A stretch of 64,000 bases of DNA from Bacteroidaceae bacterium (GCA_017617315.1 JAFZWM010000030.1:1-64000); one strand, 5' to 3'. Numbered from the stretch's first letter, positions 7,250-16,693 are shown. Notes: generated by a model from the letters alone, not told the origin. Made by a program: numbers and translations.

Positions 7250-8371
7250 ATGAAAGGATTAAAATTATTATATATATCGTTCGTCTTGAGCGTGTCGTCG
7301 GTCTACGCCCAGCAGATAAAAATAGGTAATTATACCTTCAAGGATGGGGCGGAGTACAGCGGCGAGATGGTTGGCAACAAACCAAACGGCAAGGGCAGAA
7401 CAGTATTCCAGAATGGCGATGTTTACGAAGGCGAGTATGTAAAAGGCAAGCGCGAAGGATACGGCATCTATTCGTTTCCCGACGGCGAGAAGTACGAGGG
7501 CGAATGGTATCAGGATCAGCAGCACGGCAAGGGCACATACTACTTCATGAACAACAACCGCTACGAAGGCCAGTGGAATCGCGATTATCAGCAGGGACAG
7601 GGCACTATGTATTACTATAACGGCGATACATATGTTGGCAACTGGGTGCAGGATAAGCGCGACGGCTTCGGCACATACACTTGGAGCAACGGCCCTACCT
7701 ACACCGGCGAGTGGAAGAACGACCACAAGTGCGGCAAGGGCGTGTACGACTGGAAGGACGGTTCGCGCTACGAAGGCATGATGCGCGACGACCTGCGCAA
7801 CGGCAAAGGCACTTATGTCTATGTAAACGGCGACAAGTACATTGGCGATTGGGTAAACGATATGCAGGAAGGAAAGGGCATATACGAATTCAAGAACGGC
7901 GACAAGTACGAAGGCGATTACGTCAAGGGCGAGCGCACCGGACAGGGCATCTTCCATTTCAGCAACGGCAACAAATATGTTGGCCGTTACGAAAAGGGCG
8001 AGCAGAGCGGCTACGGCGTTTTTACATGGAAGAACGGAGCCGTTTACGAAGGCCAGTGGAAGAACGACAAGCGCGAGGGCAAAGGCAAGTATCGCTGGGC
8101 TAACGGCGATGTTTACGAAGGCGAATGGCGCAACAACAACATGAACGGTCAGGGCATCCTCCGCATGGTAGACGGTACAAAATACAAAGGCGGATTCAAG
8201 AACGGACTGAAGGACGGAAAGGGCGTTTTGGAAGATAAAGACGGCGTCCGCTTCGAAGGATTCTTCAAAAACGGAATGAAGGACGGACCGTTTGTCGAAA
8301 TGGATAAAAACGGCAACGTAACCCAGAAAGGCGTGTTTACCAACGGAAAATTGGACACATCTGCCAAATAA
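7250..8371 (+). CDS. Secreted 14-MORN-repeat protein
   Basis: A Sec signal peptide (LLYISFVLSVSSVYA, cleavage before QQ) is followed by 14 consecutive MORN repeats of 23 residues with almost no spacing change, each of the form YxGxW-x5-GxGxY-x5-G-x2. The last unit starts FEGFF and is degenerate. MORN repeats form an elongated beta solenoid that binds lipids or proteins. Here the array should lie in the periplasm or at the cell surface. There is no catalytic domain. It has its own promoter and a monocistronic look (78 bases after the M16 gene, 98 before the next). The very regular copies suggest expansion by unequal crossing over. The binding partner is unknown. Confidence 0.92.
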   Translation: MKGLKLLYISFVLSVSSVYAQQIKIGNYTFKDGAEYSGEMVGNKPNGKGRTVFQNGDVYEGEYVKGKREGYGIYSFPDGEKYEGEWYQDQQHGKGTYYFMNNNRYEGQWNRDYQQGQGTMYYYNGDTYVGNWVQDKRDGFGTYTWSNGPTYTGEWKNDHKCGKGVYDWKDGSRYEGMMRDDLRNGKGTYVYVNGDKYIGDWVNDMQEGKGIYEFKNGDKYEGDYVKGERTGQGIFHFSNGNKYVGRYEKGEQSGYGVFTWKNGAVYEGQWKNDKREGKGKYRWANGDVYEGEWRNNNMNGQGILRMVDGTKYKGGFKNGLKDGKGVLEDKDGVRFEGFFKNGMKDGPFVEMDKNGNVTQKGVFTNGKLDTSAK

Positions 8372-8407
8372 TGCGTCGTTTTTCGTTCGTAATTAAAAAT
8401 ATTTTCA

Positions 8408-8415
8408 TAATTTTG
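8408..8415 (+). promoter_or_regulatory. -7 promoter box of the yhcH-like gene
   Basis: TAATTTTG matches TAnnTTTG, with a leader of roughly 45-50 bases to the ATG at 8470. Confidence 0.65.
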
Positions 8416-8469
8416 TATTTGTAAGTGACTATTATATAATTCGAAACAACATATATAAAATAAAAAACT

Positions 8470-8922
8470 ATGGTAATTGATAGATTGGAAAACTTGGAAA
8501 AGTACGCTTCTCTTAATCCACTTTTCCCAAAGGTTGTAGAGTTTTTGAAGAATACTGATCTCGCTTCTCACGAGGTTGGAAAAGTCTTCATTCAGGATAA
8601 GGACCTTTTTGCTAACTTCACTACTGCCAAAGGCAAGAAAGCCGACGAGGCTACACTCGAGACTCACATCGAGATGATTGATATTCAGATTCCTATCAAT
8701 ACTTGCGAGACAATGGGCTACATCCCTGCATGCAAGCTTCCACAGGTTGAGTACAATGCAGAGAAGGACATCACAAAGTATCCAGGTGTGGCATCTGAGT
8801 CATACATAAAGGTTCAGCCAGGAATGTTTGCCATCTTCTTCCCAGAAGACGGACACGCTCCTTGCATCTCTGACGAGGCTGAAATCCAGAAAGTGATTTT
8901 CAAAGTTAAAGTTGCGAAATAA
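8470..8922 (+). CDS. YhcH/YjgK/YiaL family (DUF386) protein
   Basis: 150 residues, the full length of this cupin-fold family, whose members include EbgC and sialic-acid-operon YhcH. The metal-site signatures are visible: an ETHIEMIDIQ segment near residue 75 and the FFPEDGHAPCI segment near residue 123. Family members have been linked to sugar anomer or sialic acid metabolism and to glycosidase subunits. Nothing in this window identifies the substrate. It lies 37 bases before glgB on the same strand, so a carbohydrate role is plausible. It has its own promoter box. Confidence 0.88.
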   Translation: MVIDRLENLEKYASLNPLFPKVVEFLKNTDLASHEVGKVFIQDKDLFANFTTAKGKKADEATLETHIEMIDIQIPINTCETMGYIPACKLPQVEYNAEKDITKYPGVASESYIKVQPGMFAIFFPEDGHAPCISDEAEIQKVIFKVKVAK

Positions 8923-8959
8923 CAAACCTACTATCCTTAAATAAATCCCCTTATATACC

Positions 8960-10972
8960 ATGGAGGCAAAACTTAAAATACTTAAGAAAGATGCTTGGCT
9001 TGAACCGTATTCGATGGCGATTAACGGTCGGCACAGACATTATCTTGACAAAAAGAACGAACTTACGGGCAACGGCGAGAAAACCCTGTCCGAATTTGCT
9101 ACTGGATATCTGTATTTTGGTTTGCGCCGGATATCAAAGGGGTGGGCTTTCCGCGAGTGGGCACCGCACGCAACAGAGATTTATCTCATAGGTGACTTCA
9201 ACAACTGGAAGGAAAGCGAAAAGTTTAAGCTTAAAAGGATTACAGAGTCGGGCAACTGGGAGCTGATTCTGCCTCCGAGCACGATAAAGCACGGCGACCT
9301 TTACAAAATGAAGGTCTATTGGAACGGCGGATGCGGCGAGCGCATTCCGGCATGGTGCCAGCGCGTGGTGCAGGACGAGCAGACAAAGGTGTTCTGCGCC
9401 CAGGTTTACGAACCCGACAAACCATATCGCTTCAAAAAGAAGAACTTCAAGCCGAACGTAAATCCGCTGCTGATATACGAATGTCACATCGGAATGGGAC
9501 AGGATGCCGAGAAGGTTGGCACTTACGATGAGTTCCGCGTGAACGTGCTTCCGCGAGTGGCTGCCGACGGATACAACTGCATCCAGATAATGGCCATTCA
9601 GGAACATCCTTACTACGGAAGTTTCGGATATCATGTTTCGAGCTTCTTTGCATCATCATCGCGTTTCGGAACGCCAGACGATTTGAAGCGTCTCATCGAC
9701 GAGGCTCATCAGATGGGAATATCGGTAGTTATGGATATCGTTCATTCTCACGCTGTTAAGAATGAGAACGAGGGATTGGGCAATCTCTGTGGCGATCCTT
9801 ACCAGTATTTCTATTCGGGCGACCGAAGAGAGCATCCGGCTTGGGATTCGCTTTGCTTTGACTACGGAAAGAACGAGGTCCTGCACTTCTTGCTTAGCAA
9901 CTGCAAGTACTGGATGGAGGAGTTCCACTTCGACGGATTCAGGTTCGACGGAGTAACTTCGATGCTCTACTACAGTCACGGATTGGGCGAGTCGTTCAAC
10001 GGCTACGAAGATTATTTCAACGGCCATCAGGACGATAACGCAATCTGCTATCTCACATTGGCCAACGACCTCATTCACGAACTCAATCCAAAGGCGATAA
10101 CCATTGCCGAGGAGGTGAGCGGAATGCCGGGACTGGCTGCGCCGATAGAGTGGGGCGGCTACGGATTCGACTATCGTATGGCGATGAACATTCCGGACTA
10201 TTGGATTAAGACCATAAAGGAGAAGTCTGACGAGGACTGGAAGCCGGGCAGCATCTTTTGGGAACTTACCAACCGCAGAGCCGACGAAAAGACAATCTCG
10301 TATGCCGAGAGTCATGATCAGGCACTTGTGGGCGACAAGACTCTGATTTTCAGACTTGTCGATGCTGACATGTACTGGCATTTCAAGAAGGGCGACGAGA
10401 ACTATCAGGCATCGCGAGGCATTGCCCTCCACAAGATGATTAGACTGGTAACGCTGTCTACTATAAATGGCGGCTATCTCAACTTCATGGGAAATGAATT
10501 CGGTCATCCGGAGTGGATTGATTTTCCGCGCGATGGAAACGGCTGGAGCTACAAATATGCTCGCCGCCAGTGGAATCTGGTAGACAACAAGGAGTTGTGC
10601 TACAGCTATCTTGGCGAATTCGACAAGGCAATGATAAATCTGATGAAGCAGAGCCGAGGCATCCAGAAGACGGCGGTGATAAAGATTTGCGACAACGACG
10701 GCGACCAGATTCTGGCATACAAGCGAGGCGACTTGCTGTTCGTCTTCAACTTCAATCCTACAAAGTCGTTCAGCGACTACGGAATGTTGGTTCCGGAAGG
10801 AAGCTACAAAGTTGTGCTGAATACCGACAATCCGGAGTTTGGAGGCGGCGGACTAACCGACGATTCGATTGAGCATTTCACTCAGCCCGACGCGCTTTAT
10901 CAGTCGTCAGGCAAAGGCTGGCTGAAGCTGTACATTCCGTCTCGCACTGCTGTGGTTCTAAAAAAAGTTTAA
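8960..10972 (+). CDS. glgB: 1,4-alpha-glucan branching enzyme, eukaryote-like GH13 type
   Basis: It forms alpha-1,6 branches in glycogen. An N-terminal CBM48-like domain (FREWAPHATEIYLIGDFNNW, about 65-85) precedes the GH13 barrel with its conserved regions: VVMDIVHSHAV, DGFRFDGVTSM (nucleophile Asp), IAEEVSGMPG (acid/base Glu) and AESHDQALVGDKT (transition-state Asp). An all-beta C-terminal domain follows. The 670-residue length, the YYGSFGYHVSSFFASSSRFGTP wording and the GDKT motif follow the eukaryotic/GBE1-like subgroup rather than E. coli GlgB. Same-strand neighbours are a YhcH protein upstream and a membrane protein 15 bases downstream. Confidence 0.94.
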   Translation: MEAKLKILKKDAWLEPYSMAINGRHRHYLDKKNELTGNGEKTLSEFATGYLYFGLRRISKGWAFREWAPHATEIYLIGDFNNWKESEKFKLKRITESGNWELILPPSTIKHGDLYKMKVYWNGGCGERIPAWCQRVVQDEQTKVFCAQVYEPDKPYRFKKKNFKPNVNPLLIYECHIGMGQDAEKVGTYDEFRVNVLPRVAADGYNCIQIMAIQEHPYYGSFGYHVSSFFASSSRFGTPDDLKRLIDEAHQMGISVVMDIVHSHAVKNENEGLGNLCGDPYQYFYSGDRREHPAWDSLCFDYGKNEVLHFLLSNCKYWMEEFHFDGFRFDGVTSMLYYSHGLGESFNGYEDYFNGHQDDNAICYLTLANDLIHELNPKAITIAEEVSGMPGLAAPIEWGGYGFDYRMAMNIPDYWIKTIKEKSDEDWKPGSIFWELTNRRADEKTISYAESHDQALVGDKTLIFRLVDADMYWHFKKGDENYQASRGIALHKMIRLVTLSTINGGYLNFMGNEFGHPEWIDFPRDGNGWSYKYARRQWNLVDNKELCYSYLGEFDKAMINLMKQSRGIQKTAVIKICDNDGDQILAYKRGDLLFVFNFNPTKSFSDYGMLVPEGSYKVVLNTDNPEFGGGGLTDDSIEHFTQPDALYQSSGKGWLKLYIPSRTAVVLKKV

Positions 10973-10987
10973 GAGGCATAAAGAATA

Positions 10988-12166
10988 ATGAGTTATAGTA
11001 GTATAAACCGTAATAAGACCGTACGCTCAGTCATTGTTGTGTGCGGTCTTGTTTTCGTTGCATTCTGTTTTTTGTTCCTTTGGAGAATGCAAGGAAGTAT
11101 CATAAGTGCCGGACAGTATGCCTTTGCGCACGGACAGACATCTTACAATCCGATAATCGGAGCGTGCATCACCACGTTCTTGCTGGTGCTGTTGCAGATA
11201 GGTGTGCAGAAGTTTCTGCACTTTACGCGACAGTTGTACGCCTTGTCATATCTGCCTTCATGCGTGGTGCTGGGCTTTTATACAAGTTTCGGACCGGCAA
11301 TTTATTCGGGTTTGGAATTCTCGTGGACATGGATTCTGATGCTTCTGCTTCTCGTCCTCTTCTGTTTCCTGAGCAAGCCGATAAAGCGACTTGCAATTTT
11401 CGATTTTGAGGAGGATGACAGAAACGTGGAATTCTGGCGTCAGTATGGCGGAAATGCCTTTATTCTGGCTGTTTTGTTCGGCATTACGGCATGCATCTCG
11501 AATACAAACGATGAGTTTCATTACGATGTGAATATGCAGAATTACATCGTAGACGGCGATATGGACGCTGTTTTGGCAGAGGGCAAGGATTCGGAAGTGG
11601 CAAACCACGACATTACGGCGATGCGTGCCTTCGCTCTCTCAAAGAAGGGTGAGTTGGGCGAGCGGTTGTTCGAATATCCGCAGTATTACGGAGCTGAAGG
11701 ATTGCTCGTGAGCATGGCAGATACTACTCATCTGTTGTTCTCGCCACTTTTGCAGTACAGACATTTGGGCGCTCTTCCTCGTCGTGAGCATCGCACGGCT
11801 ATACAATATCTCGAGGCTCTGAACCGTCATCCAAGGCAGGCAAAAGCGCCTGTAAAGCACTATCTGATGTGCGCTTATCTGCTCGAGAAGGATATCGAGT
11901 CGTTCGTTTCGGAATTCGTAAAGCATTACGATGTGTCGAAGAATCACAAGATTCCGAAGCATTATGCCGAGGCACTTCTCCTGTACAAATACATGCAGGT
12001 TGACAGTGTTCAGGTGGTTTATAACGACAATGAAATGGAAAGCAATTACTCCGACTACCGAATGTTGGAGAAGAAATACAAGAACAAAACAGAATTGAAG
12101 AACAGATGCCGTGAGGATTTCGGCAAGACATATTGGTGGTACTATCAGTATGGCAAAAAAGATTGA
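10988..12166 (+). CDS. Membrane protein with soluble C-terminal half (possibly DUF6057-like)
   Basis: 392 residues. Three or four transmembrane segments cover about 15-130, one more lies near 155-170, and then about 220 soluble residues follow with a helical, TPR-like pattern (repeated ALSKK, EYPQYY, YLEALNRHP and AEALLLYKY segments). It resembles the membrane proteins called DUF6057 in Bacteroidota, but that name is from memory. It lies 15 bases after glgB and 18 before rlmD, so it is likely co-transcribed. No enzymatic motif is seen. Confidence 0.75.
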   Translation: MSYSSINRNKTVRSVIVVCGLVFVAFCFLFLWRMQGSIISAGQYAFAHGQTSYNPIIGACITTFLLVLLQIGVQKFLHFTRQLYALSYLPSCVVLGFYTSFGPAIYSGLEFSWTWILMLLLLVLFCFLSKPIKRLAIFDFEEDDRNVEFWRQYGGNAFILAVLFGITACISNTNDEFHYDVNMQNYIVDGDMDAVLAEGKDSEVANHDITAMRAFALSKKGELGERLFEYPQYYGAEGLLVSMADTTHLLFSPLLQYRHLGALPRREHRTAIQYLEALNRHPRQAKAPVKHYLMCAYLLEKDIESFVSEFVKHYDVSKNHKIPKHYAEALLLYKYMQVDSVQVVYNDNEMESNYSDYRMLEKKYKNKTELKNRCREDFGKTYWWYYQYGKKD

Positions 12167-12184
12167 GTAATAAAAAGGTAAATT

Positions 12185-13603
12185 ATGGCAAGAAAGAAAA
12201 AACAGCTCCCGTTGTTGGAGAATATTACTATACAGGCTGTGGCAGCCGAGGGTAAGTCGCTTGCAAGGGTAGACGACCTTGTGGTGTTTGCTCCATATGT
12301 CGTGCCCGGCGATGTGGTGGATTTGCAAGTCCGCCGAAAGAAGCACAGCTATGCCGAGGCTGAGGTCGTAAACTTCCATCATTATTCGGAACTGCGCGAC
12401 ACGCCTTTCTGCGAGCACTACGGCGTTTGCGGAGGCTGCAAGTGGCAGTGCCTGAAGTATGAGGAGCAGTTGAAGGCAAAGCAGCAGCAGATAACAGACA
12501 ATCTGACAAGAATAGGCAAAATTGAACTTCCCGAAATTAGTCCGATTCTGGGAAGCGAGAAGACTAAGTTCTATCGTAATAAACTCGAATTCGGATTCAG
12601 CAACAAGCGCTGGCTCACAAACGAAGAGGTGAAGAGCGGCGTTAAGTACGAGCACATGGACGGTGTTGGCTTCCACATTTCAGGCTGTTTCGACAAGATT
12701 CTGCCAATAGAGAAATGCTGGCTGATGGACGACCTCTGCAACACAATCCGTAACGATGTGCGCGACTATGCCTATGCCAACAATCTGTCGTTCTACGACC
12801 TCCGCGAGCACAAGGGATTGCTGCGCAACATGATGATTCGCAACAGTAATTCGGGCGAGTGGATGCTTGTCATGCAGTTCTGCTGGACAAACAAGGACGA
12901 GGAAGCATCGGCAATGGCTCTGATGCAGCATCTAAAGGAAACGTTCCCGCAGATTACAAGCCTTATGTATGTCAACAATCAGAAGTTTAACGATACGATA
13001 AACGACCTCGACATAAAGACATACAGCGGCAACGACCATATCTTCGAGCTGATGGAGAATCTTCGTTTCAAGGTTGGACCGAAGTCATTCTATCAGACAA
13101 ATACCGATCAGGCTTATGAACTGTACAAGGTAGCTCGAAACTTTGCCGGTCTTACAGGCAACGAACTTGTTTACGACCTTTATACCGGAACTGGAACAAT
13201 CGCCAACTTTGTGGCTCATCAGGCAAAGAAAGTGATTGGTATTGAGTATGTTCCGGATGCGATAGAGGATGCAAAGGTCAATTCGGAAGTAAACGGAATA
13301 AAGAATACGCTTTTCTTCGCTGGCGATATGAAGGACATGCTCACTCAGGACTTCATTAACGAACACGGTCGCCCGGATGTGATTATCACCGACCCTCCAA
13401 GAGCCGGAATGCATCAGGATGTGATTGATGTTCTGCTGTTTGCAGAGCCAAAGAAGATTGTTTATGTAAGTTGCAATCCGGCTACTCAGGCGCGCGATTT
13501 GCAGTTGCTCGACGTTAAGTACAAGGTTACAGCCGTTCAGCCGGTTGATATGTTCCCTCACACTCAGCATGTCGAGAATGTTGTTTTACTCGAAAAGAAA
13601 TAA
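12185..13603 (+). CDS. rlmD: 23S rRNA (uracil-C5)-methyltransferase, RlmD/TrmA family
   Basis: SAM-dependent m5U methyltransferase acting on 23S rRNA (U1939 for E. coli RlmD). The order is a TRAM domain (about 1-60), a four-Cys Fe-S site (CEHYGVCGGC near 76-85 plus a later Cys), an RNA-binding middle, and a Rossmann fold with LVYDLYTGTGTIANF near 318. The catalytic TDPPRAGMH and VSCNPATQARDL signature follows near 400-435. Its length of 472 fits RlmD-like proteins. RlmC or TrmA specificity cannot be excluded from sequence alone, but the TRAM plus Fe-S layout favours RlmD. The next gene starts 2 bases after the stop. Confidence 0.9.
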   Translation: MARKKKQLPLLENITIQAVAAEGKSLARVDDLVVFAPYVVPGDVVDLQVRRKKHSYAEAEVVNFHHYSELRDTPFCEHYGVCGGCKWQCLKYEEQLKAKQQQITDNLTRIGKIELPEISPILGSEKTKFYRNKLEFGFSNKRWLTNEEVKSGVKYEHMDGVGFHISGCFDKILPIEKCWLMDDLCNTIRNDVRDYAYANNLSFYDLREHKGLLRNMMIRNSNSGEWMLVMQFCWTNKDEEASAMALMQHLKETFPQITSLMYVNNQKFNDTINDLDIKTYSGNDHIFELMENLRFKVGPKSFYQTNTDQAYELYKVARNFAGLTGNELVYDLYTGTGTIANFVAHQAKKVIGIEYVPDAIEDAKVNSEVNGIKNTLFFAGDMKDMLTQDFINEHGRPDVIITDPPRAGMHQDVIDVLLFAEPKKIVYVSCNPATQARDLQLLDVKYKVTAVQPVDMFPHTQHVENVVLLEKK

Positions 13604-13605
13604 TT

Positions 13606-14604
13606 ATGCCACAGCCAAGAAAACAGTTTGTAAACAAGCGAAATACAGTAAACGAATATGTGGTTAGAGAGCCAGACGAACTGATGGCTTTTATCATGCA
13701 GGCGATGCACGGAATCAGCCGTACGAAGGCCAAGGAGTTTCTCACCAAGAAGTGCGTTTCTGTCAATAATATGAACGTGTCTCAGTGGAATTATCAGCTT
13801 AACAAGGGCGATAAGGTTCAGATTGGCCATTACAAGGGACACAAGGAATTCCACAGCGACGCCCTGAAAATCGTTTACGAAGATGCCTATCTCCTCGTTG
13901 TTGAGAAGCGCGAGGGTGTTCTGTCGGTCTCAACTGGAAGACAGAAGAATTCGGCTCACGATATTCTCGACGAATATCTTAAGAGACAAGGACGAAACAG
14001 CGGCGTTCACACCGTTCATCGTCTCGACCGCGAGACTTCGGGCTTGATGATTTTCGCCAAGGATATAAAGACGCGCCTCACTTTCCAGGAGGCATGGAAG
14101 GATTATGTTTACGACCGCCGATACATTGCAGTTGTGAGCGGCGATATGGAGAAGGACAGCGGCACGGTTGCTTCGTGGCTTACAGATAACAGAATGTTCG
14201 TAAGTTATTCAACGCCTTACGACAACGGTGGAAAATATGCCGTTACGAACTACAAGACGATAAAGCGTGCAAACGGATATTCGCTGGTTGAGTTGAAGCT
14301 CGACACTGGCCGAAAGAACCAGATTCGCGTTCATCTTCAGGACTTGAAGCACCCGATTATCGGCGACCGCAAGTACGGAAATGGTATTGATACGATTGGC
14401 AGACTGGCTCTCCATGCTTTCAAGCTGTGCTTCCGTCATCCTGTTACGGGCGCAAATCTTGAGTTTGAGACGCCTTATCCGCCAAAGTTCAAGAAGTTGT
14501 TCGAGCAGGGCGCATCGCATTGCCCAGCTCCTACAAAGGAACTGAAAAAGCCTGTTTTCAAGCCTCGTCACAATGAGGAAGATTATTACGGAGAAGAAGA
14601 TTAA
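13606..14604 (+). CDS. RluA-family pseudouridine synthase
   Basis: Isomerises uridine to pseudouridine in RNA. It has an N-terminal S4-like domain (about 20-75, GISRTKAKEFLTKKCVSVNN), then the RluA catalytic domain with HRLDRETSGLMIFAK near 138-152, where the Asp is the nucleophile, and the GRKNQIRVHL motif near 235. A basic proline-rich tail ends in acidic residues. The target site (23S rRNA or tRNA) cannot be told from sequence. It sits 2 bases after rlmD, forming an RNA-modification pair. A strong terminator follows. Confidence 0.92.
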   Translation: MPQPRKQFVNKRNTVNEYVVREPDELMAFIMQAMHGISRTKAKEFLTKKCVSVNNMNVSQWNYQLNKGDKVQIGHYKGHKEFHSDALKIVYEDAYLLVVEKREGVLSVSTGRQKNSAHDILDEYLKRQGRNSGVHTVHRLDRETSGLMIFAKDIKTRLTFQEAWKDYVYDRRYIAVVSGDMEKDSGTVASWLTDNRMFVSYSTPYDNGGKYAVTNYKTIKRANGYSLVELKLDTGRKNQIRVHLQDLKHPIIGDRKYGNGIDTIGRLALHAFKLCFRHPVTGANLEFETPYPPKFKKLFEQGASHCPAPTKELKKPVFKPRHNEEDYYGEED

Positions 14605-14610
14605 AACAGA

Positions 14611-14651
14611 AAAGTTATTGTCTGGACTATACCGGACAATAACTTTTTTTG
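14611..14651 (+). terminator. Rho-independent terminator after the pseudouridine synthase gene
   Basis: Perfect 12-bp arms AAAGTTATTGTC (14611-14622) and GACAATAACTTT (14635-14646) followed by a T-run. It separates this operon from the convergent lgt gene and could act on both. Confidence 0.92.
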
Positions 14652-14662
14652 TTTAGCATATT

Positions 14663-15502
14663 TCATTTAGCATGCCTATAACCGTTCTTGTATAGGCTTG
14701 TATACAAAAAATATAAGCCGATTACAATAAGTGGAACTGACAAAATTTGTCCCATATCAAGTAGCATTTCGCTTTCGAAATCTTCTTGAACTTCTTTTAT
14801 AAATTCTACAAAAAAGCGGAATGTAAAAATGGTAGAAATACAGTATCCGAAATAAAAGCCTGTTCCCATATCTTTTAATGATGTCTTTCGGTACAAAAAC
14901 AAACCAAAAACGAAAACGCAACCATAAAACAAGGCTTCGTACAACTGCGCCGGATGTCTTGGAACTAAATCAACTCGTTCAAAAACAAAGGCCCACGGAA
15001 CATTCGTCGGACATCCTATAATTTCAGAATTTATCAGATTTCCTAATCTTATCATCATGGCACAGAATGGCGCTGCAAATGCAACCATATCAAGCACAAG
15101 AAGAGGCTTGAACTTGTATATCTTACAATATAAATATAGGGCTAAAACCAATCCAATTACGCCTCCGTGCGATGCAAGTCCCGCATATCCCGTATAAATC
15201 CAATCACCAGTAGGAAGAATTCTGATAGGAATGAAAATCTCTAGAAAGTGGGACCTGCTACTCAAGAAATAAGACGCTCCATAGAAAACGCAATGCCCGA
15301 TACGTGCACCGGCTAACACTCCGACAAAGCAAAAATAGAACAACTGTTCAACCAACAAATGTTCTTTATGATATTTATTTATTTTCTCGACAATTATTGA
15401 AGAACCAAGCAGGCCTATTGCCCACAATAATCCATACCATCGTATGGGAGTTCCACAAACAGAAAATATTTCTAATGAAGGATTCCAATGAATATAGTCC
15501 AT
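14663..15502 (-). CDS. lgt: Prolipoprotein diacylglyceryl transferase
   Basis: Integral inner-membrane enzyme that attaches diacylglycerol from phosphatidylglycerol to the lipobox Cys of prolipoproteins. About seven transmembrane segments are visible. The family signature is present as ASHGG and RLGNLINSEIIGCP, with RHPAQLYEAL further along. I chose MDYIHWNPSLEIF as the start, giving about 279 residues. An in-frame ATG ten codons upstream would add a polar stretch overlapping the promoter. Convergent with the pseudouridine synthase gene across the shared terminator. Confidence 0.93.
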   Translation of the reverse strand: MDYIHWNPSLEIFSVCGTPIRWYGLLWAIGLLGSSIIVEKINKYHKEHLLVEQLFYFCFVGVLAGARIGHCVFYGASYFLSSRSHFLEIFIPIRILPTGDWIYTGYAGLASHGGVIGLVLALYLYCKIYKFKPLLVLDMVAFAAPFCAMMIRLGNLINSEIIGCPTNVPWAFVFERVDLVPRHPAQLYEALFYGCVFVFGLFLYRKTSLKDMGTGFYFGYCISTIFTFRFFVEFIKEVQEDFESEMLLDMGQILSVPLIVIGLYFLYTSLYKNGYRHAK

Positions 15503-15529
15503 TTTTGTTCTTTTAGTATTAAAATCAGA

Positions 15530-15537
15530 CAAAGATA
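15530..15537 (-). promoter_or_regulatory. lgt -7 promoter box
   Basis: TATCTTTG on the minus strand, 27 bases before the chosen lgt start. This excludes the longer start. Confidence 0.65.
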
Positions 15538-15622
15538 CAAATATTTACTGTAATCCTACATTTGTGCCTGCTGAAAAATGTTAATCGAGCGTGAAAGAGT
15601 CTTATTATTTCTTTTGTTTTAC

Positions 15623-16426
15623 TTATTTCCTAATCTCATTCACAATCTCCAGCATTTCTTCGTGAATCTTGCCGTTGGTGGCAAGAACCTCTTTGCCAGA
15701 ATAGAAGTTGTCGCCGCCACAGAAATCGGTTATTTTGCCGCCAGCCTGCATCAGAATAAGTGCGCCGGCTGCAACATCCCACGGACCGAGCAAGCCCTCA
15801 ACGCGCGCTTCGGCTCTGCCGGCTGCAATGTAGCACAATTCGGTGGCACATGCCCCTATAAGCCTAAGTCCGCAAGCATTTCCGTAAAGTCTGTTGACGA
15901 GTTTCGTCTCGAAATCTCTGAATGCCTCGGCATTGTAAGGAAAGCCGAGTTCAATGAGTGCATCGTCTACCTTGTCGATGTTTGTACAGTGGATTTCCTC
16001 GCCGTTAAGATATGCCTTACTGCCTTTATAAGCCCAGAAAAGCTCGTTTCGCGTACATTCGTAAACCACGCCGATAAGCAGTTCCTTCTTTGAACGAAGG
16101 GCGATGCTGATGCAGTAGGGAGTAAGATTGTGTATGAAGTTGGTTGTTCCGTCGAGCGGATCTACAACCCAATAGTATTCCTCGTCGTTAAGTCCTGCCG
16201 AGCCTTCCTCGCAAATGAATCCGGCAGAGGGCAGAAGTTCGTGAAGCTTGCCGACAAGGCGTTTCTCGCTTTCCTTATCGACGTACGAAACATAGTCGTG
16301 AGCCGCCTTTTTCTCTACCTTTTCGCGTTCAAACTTGCTTCGTTCGTCGCGAACCATTGCTCCGTTAAGTACTGCGAGTTTCTTAACCTCTTCTGTAAGT
16401 TGCTCAAGATTTAGTTCGATGTTCAT
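15623..16426 (-). CDS. suhB: Inositol-monophosphatase-family phosphatase
   Basis: 267 residues of the IMPase/SuhB metal-dependent phosphatase family. It shows CEEGSAG (metal Glu) near 70, WVVDPLDGTTNFIHN near 83-97 and WDVAAGALILMQAGG near 210. Substrates in the family include inositol phosphates and related sugar phosphates, and which applies here is unknown. The start MNIELNLEQ was chosen because any longer frame runs through the tRNA-Asp gene. It lies just downstream of that tRNA's terminator and may receive read-through transcription from it. Confidence 0.9.
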   Translation of the reverse strand: MNIELNLEQLTEEVKKLAVLNGAMVRDERSKFEREKVEKKAAHDYVSYVDKESEKRLVGKLHELLPSAGFICEEGSAGLNDEEYYWVVDPLDGTTNFIHNLTPYCISIALRSKKELLIGVVYECTRNELFWAYKGSKAYLNGEEIHCTNIDKVDDALIELGFPYNAEAFRDFETKLVNRLYGNACGLRLIGACATELCYIAAGRAEARVEGLLGPWDVAAGALILMQAGGKITDFCGGDNFYSGKEVLATNGKIHEEMLEIVNEIRK

Positions 16427-16460
16427 AGTGGTCTGTTTTTCTGCATTTATAAAAATAAAA

Positions 16461-16484
16461 GCAACCAAGAAAAATCTTGATTGC
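16461..16484 (-). terminator. tRNA-Asp terminator
   Basis: Arms GCAATCAAGA and TCTTGGTTGC (minus strand, one G-T pair) followed by a T-rich tract, directly after the tRNA 3' end and before suhB. Confidence 0.75.
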
Positions 16485-16489
16485 TGAAG

Positions 16490-16563
16490 CGGTGCGTACG
16501 GGACTCGAACCCGTGACCCCATGCGTGACAGGCATGTATTCTAACCAGCTGAACTAACGCACC
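16490..16563 (-). tRNA. tRNA-Asp (GTC)
   Basis: Acceptor arms GGTGCGT/ACGCACC, D-arm, anticodon stem CATGC/GCATG with loop CTGTCAC giving anticodon GTC, and T-loop GGTTCGAGTCC are all visible. The discriminator is G and CCA is not encoded. It has its own promoter box upstream and a terminator downstream. Confidence 0.97.
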
Positions 16564-16611
16564 TAAAACTTTATTTTCTTAATCCAGAATCGCTGTTCTG
16601 AAAAAGCGATG

Positions 16612-16619
16612 CAAAGATA
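16612..16619 (-). promoter_or_regulatory. tRNA-Asp -7 promoter box
   Basis: TATCTTTG on the minus strand, about 49 bases upstream of the mature tRNA 5' end. Confidence 0.65.
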
Positions 16620-16693
16620 CAACAAAATTTCAAATCTGCAAATTTTATCAGCAAAAATATTCGGTTTTTATTCTTTTTTCTTGCTTCGAAGGC

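Noticed and set aside
11639-12676. Minus-strand frame of 345 codons across the membrane gene and rlmD
   Set aside because: It spans two real genes and their intergenic gap on the other strand, with no recognisable domain.
16427-16522. N-terminal extension of suhB
   Set aside because: The extension is translated from the tRNA-Asp gene and its terminator; the family start is at 16426.
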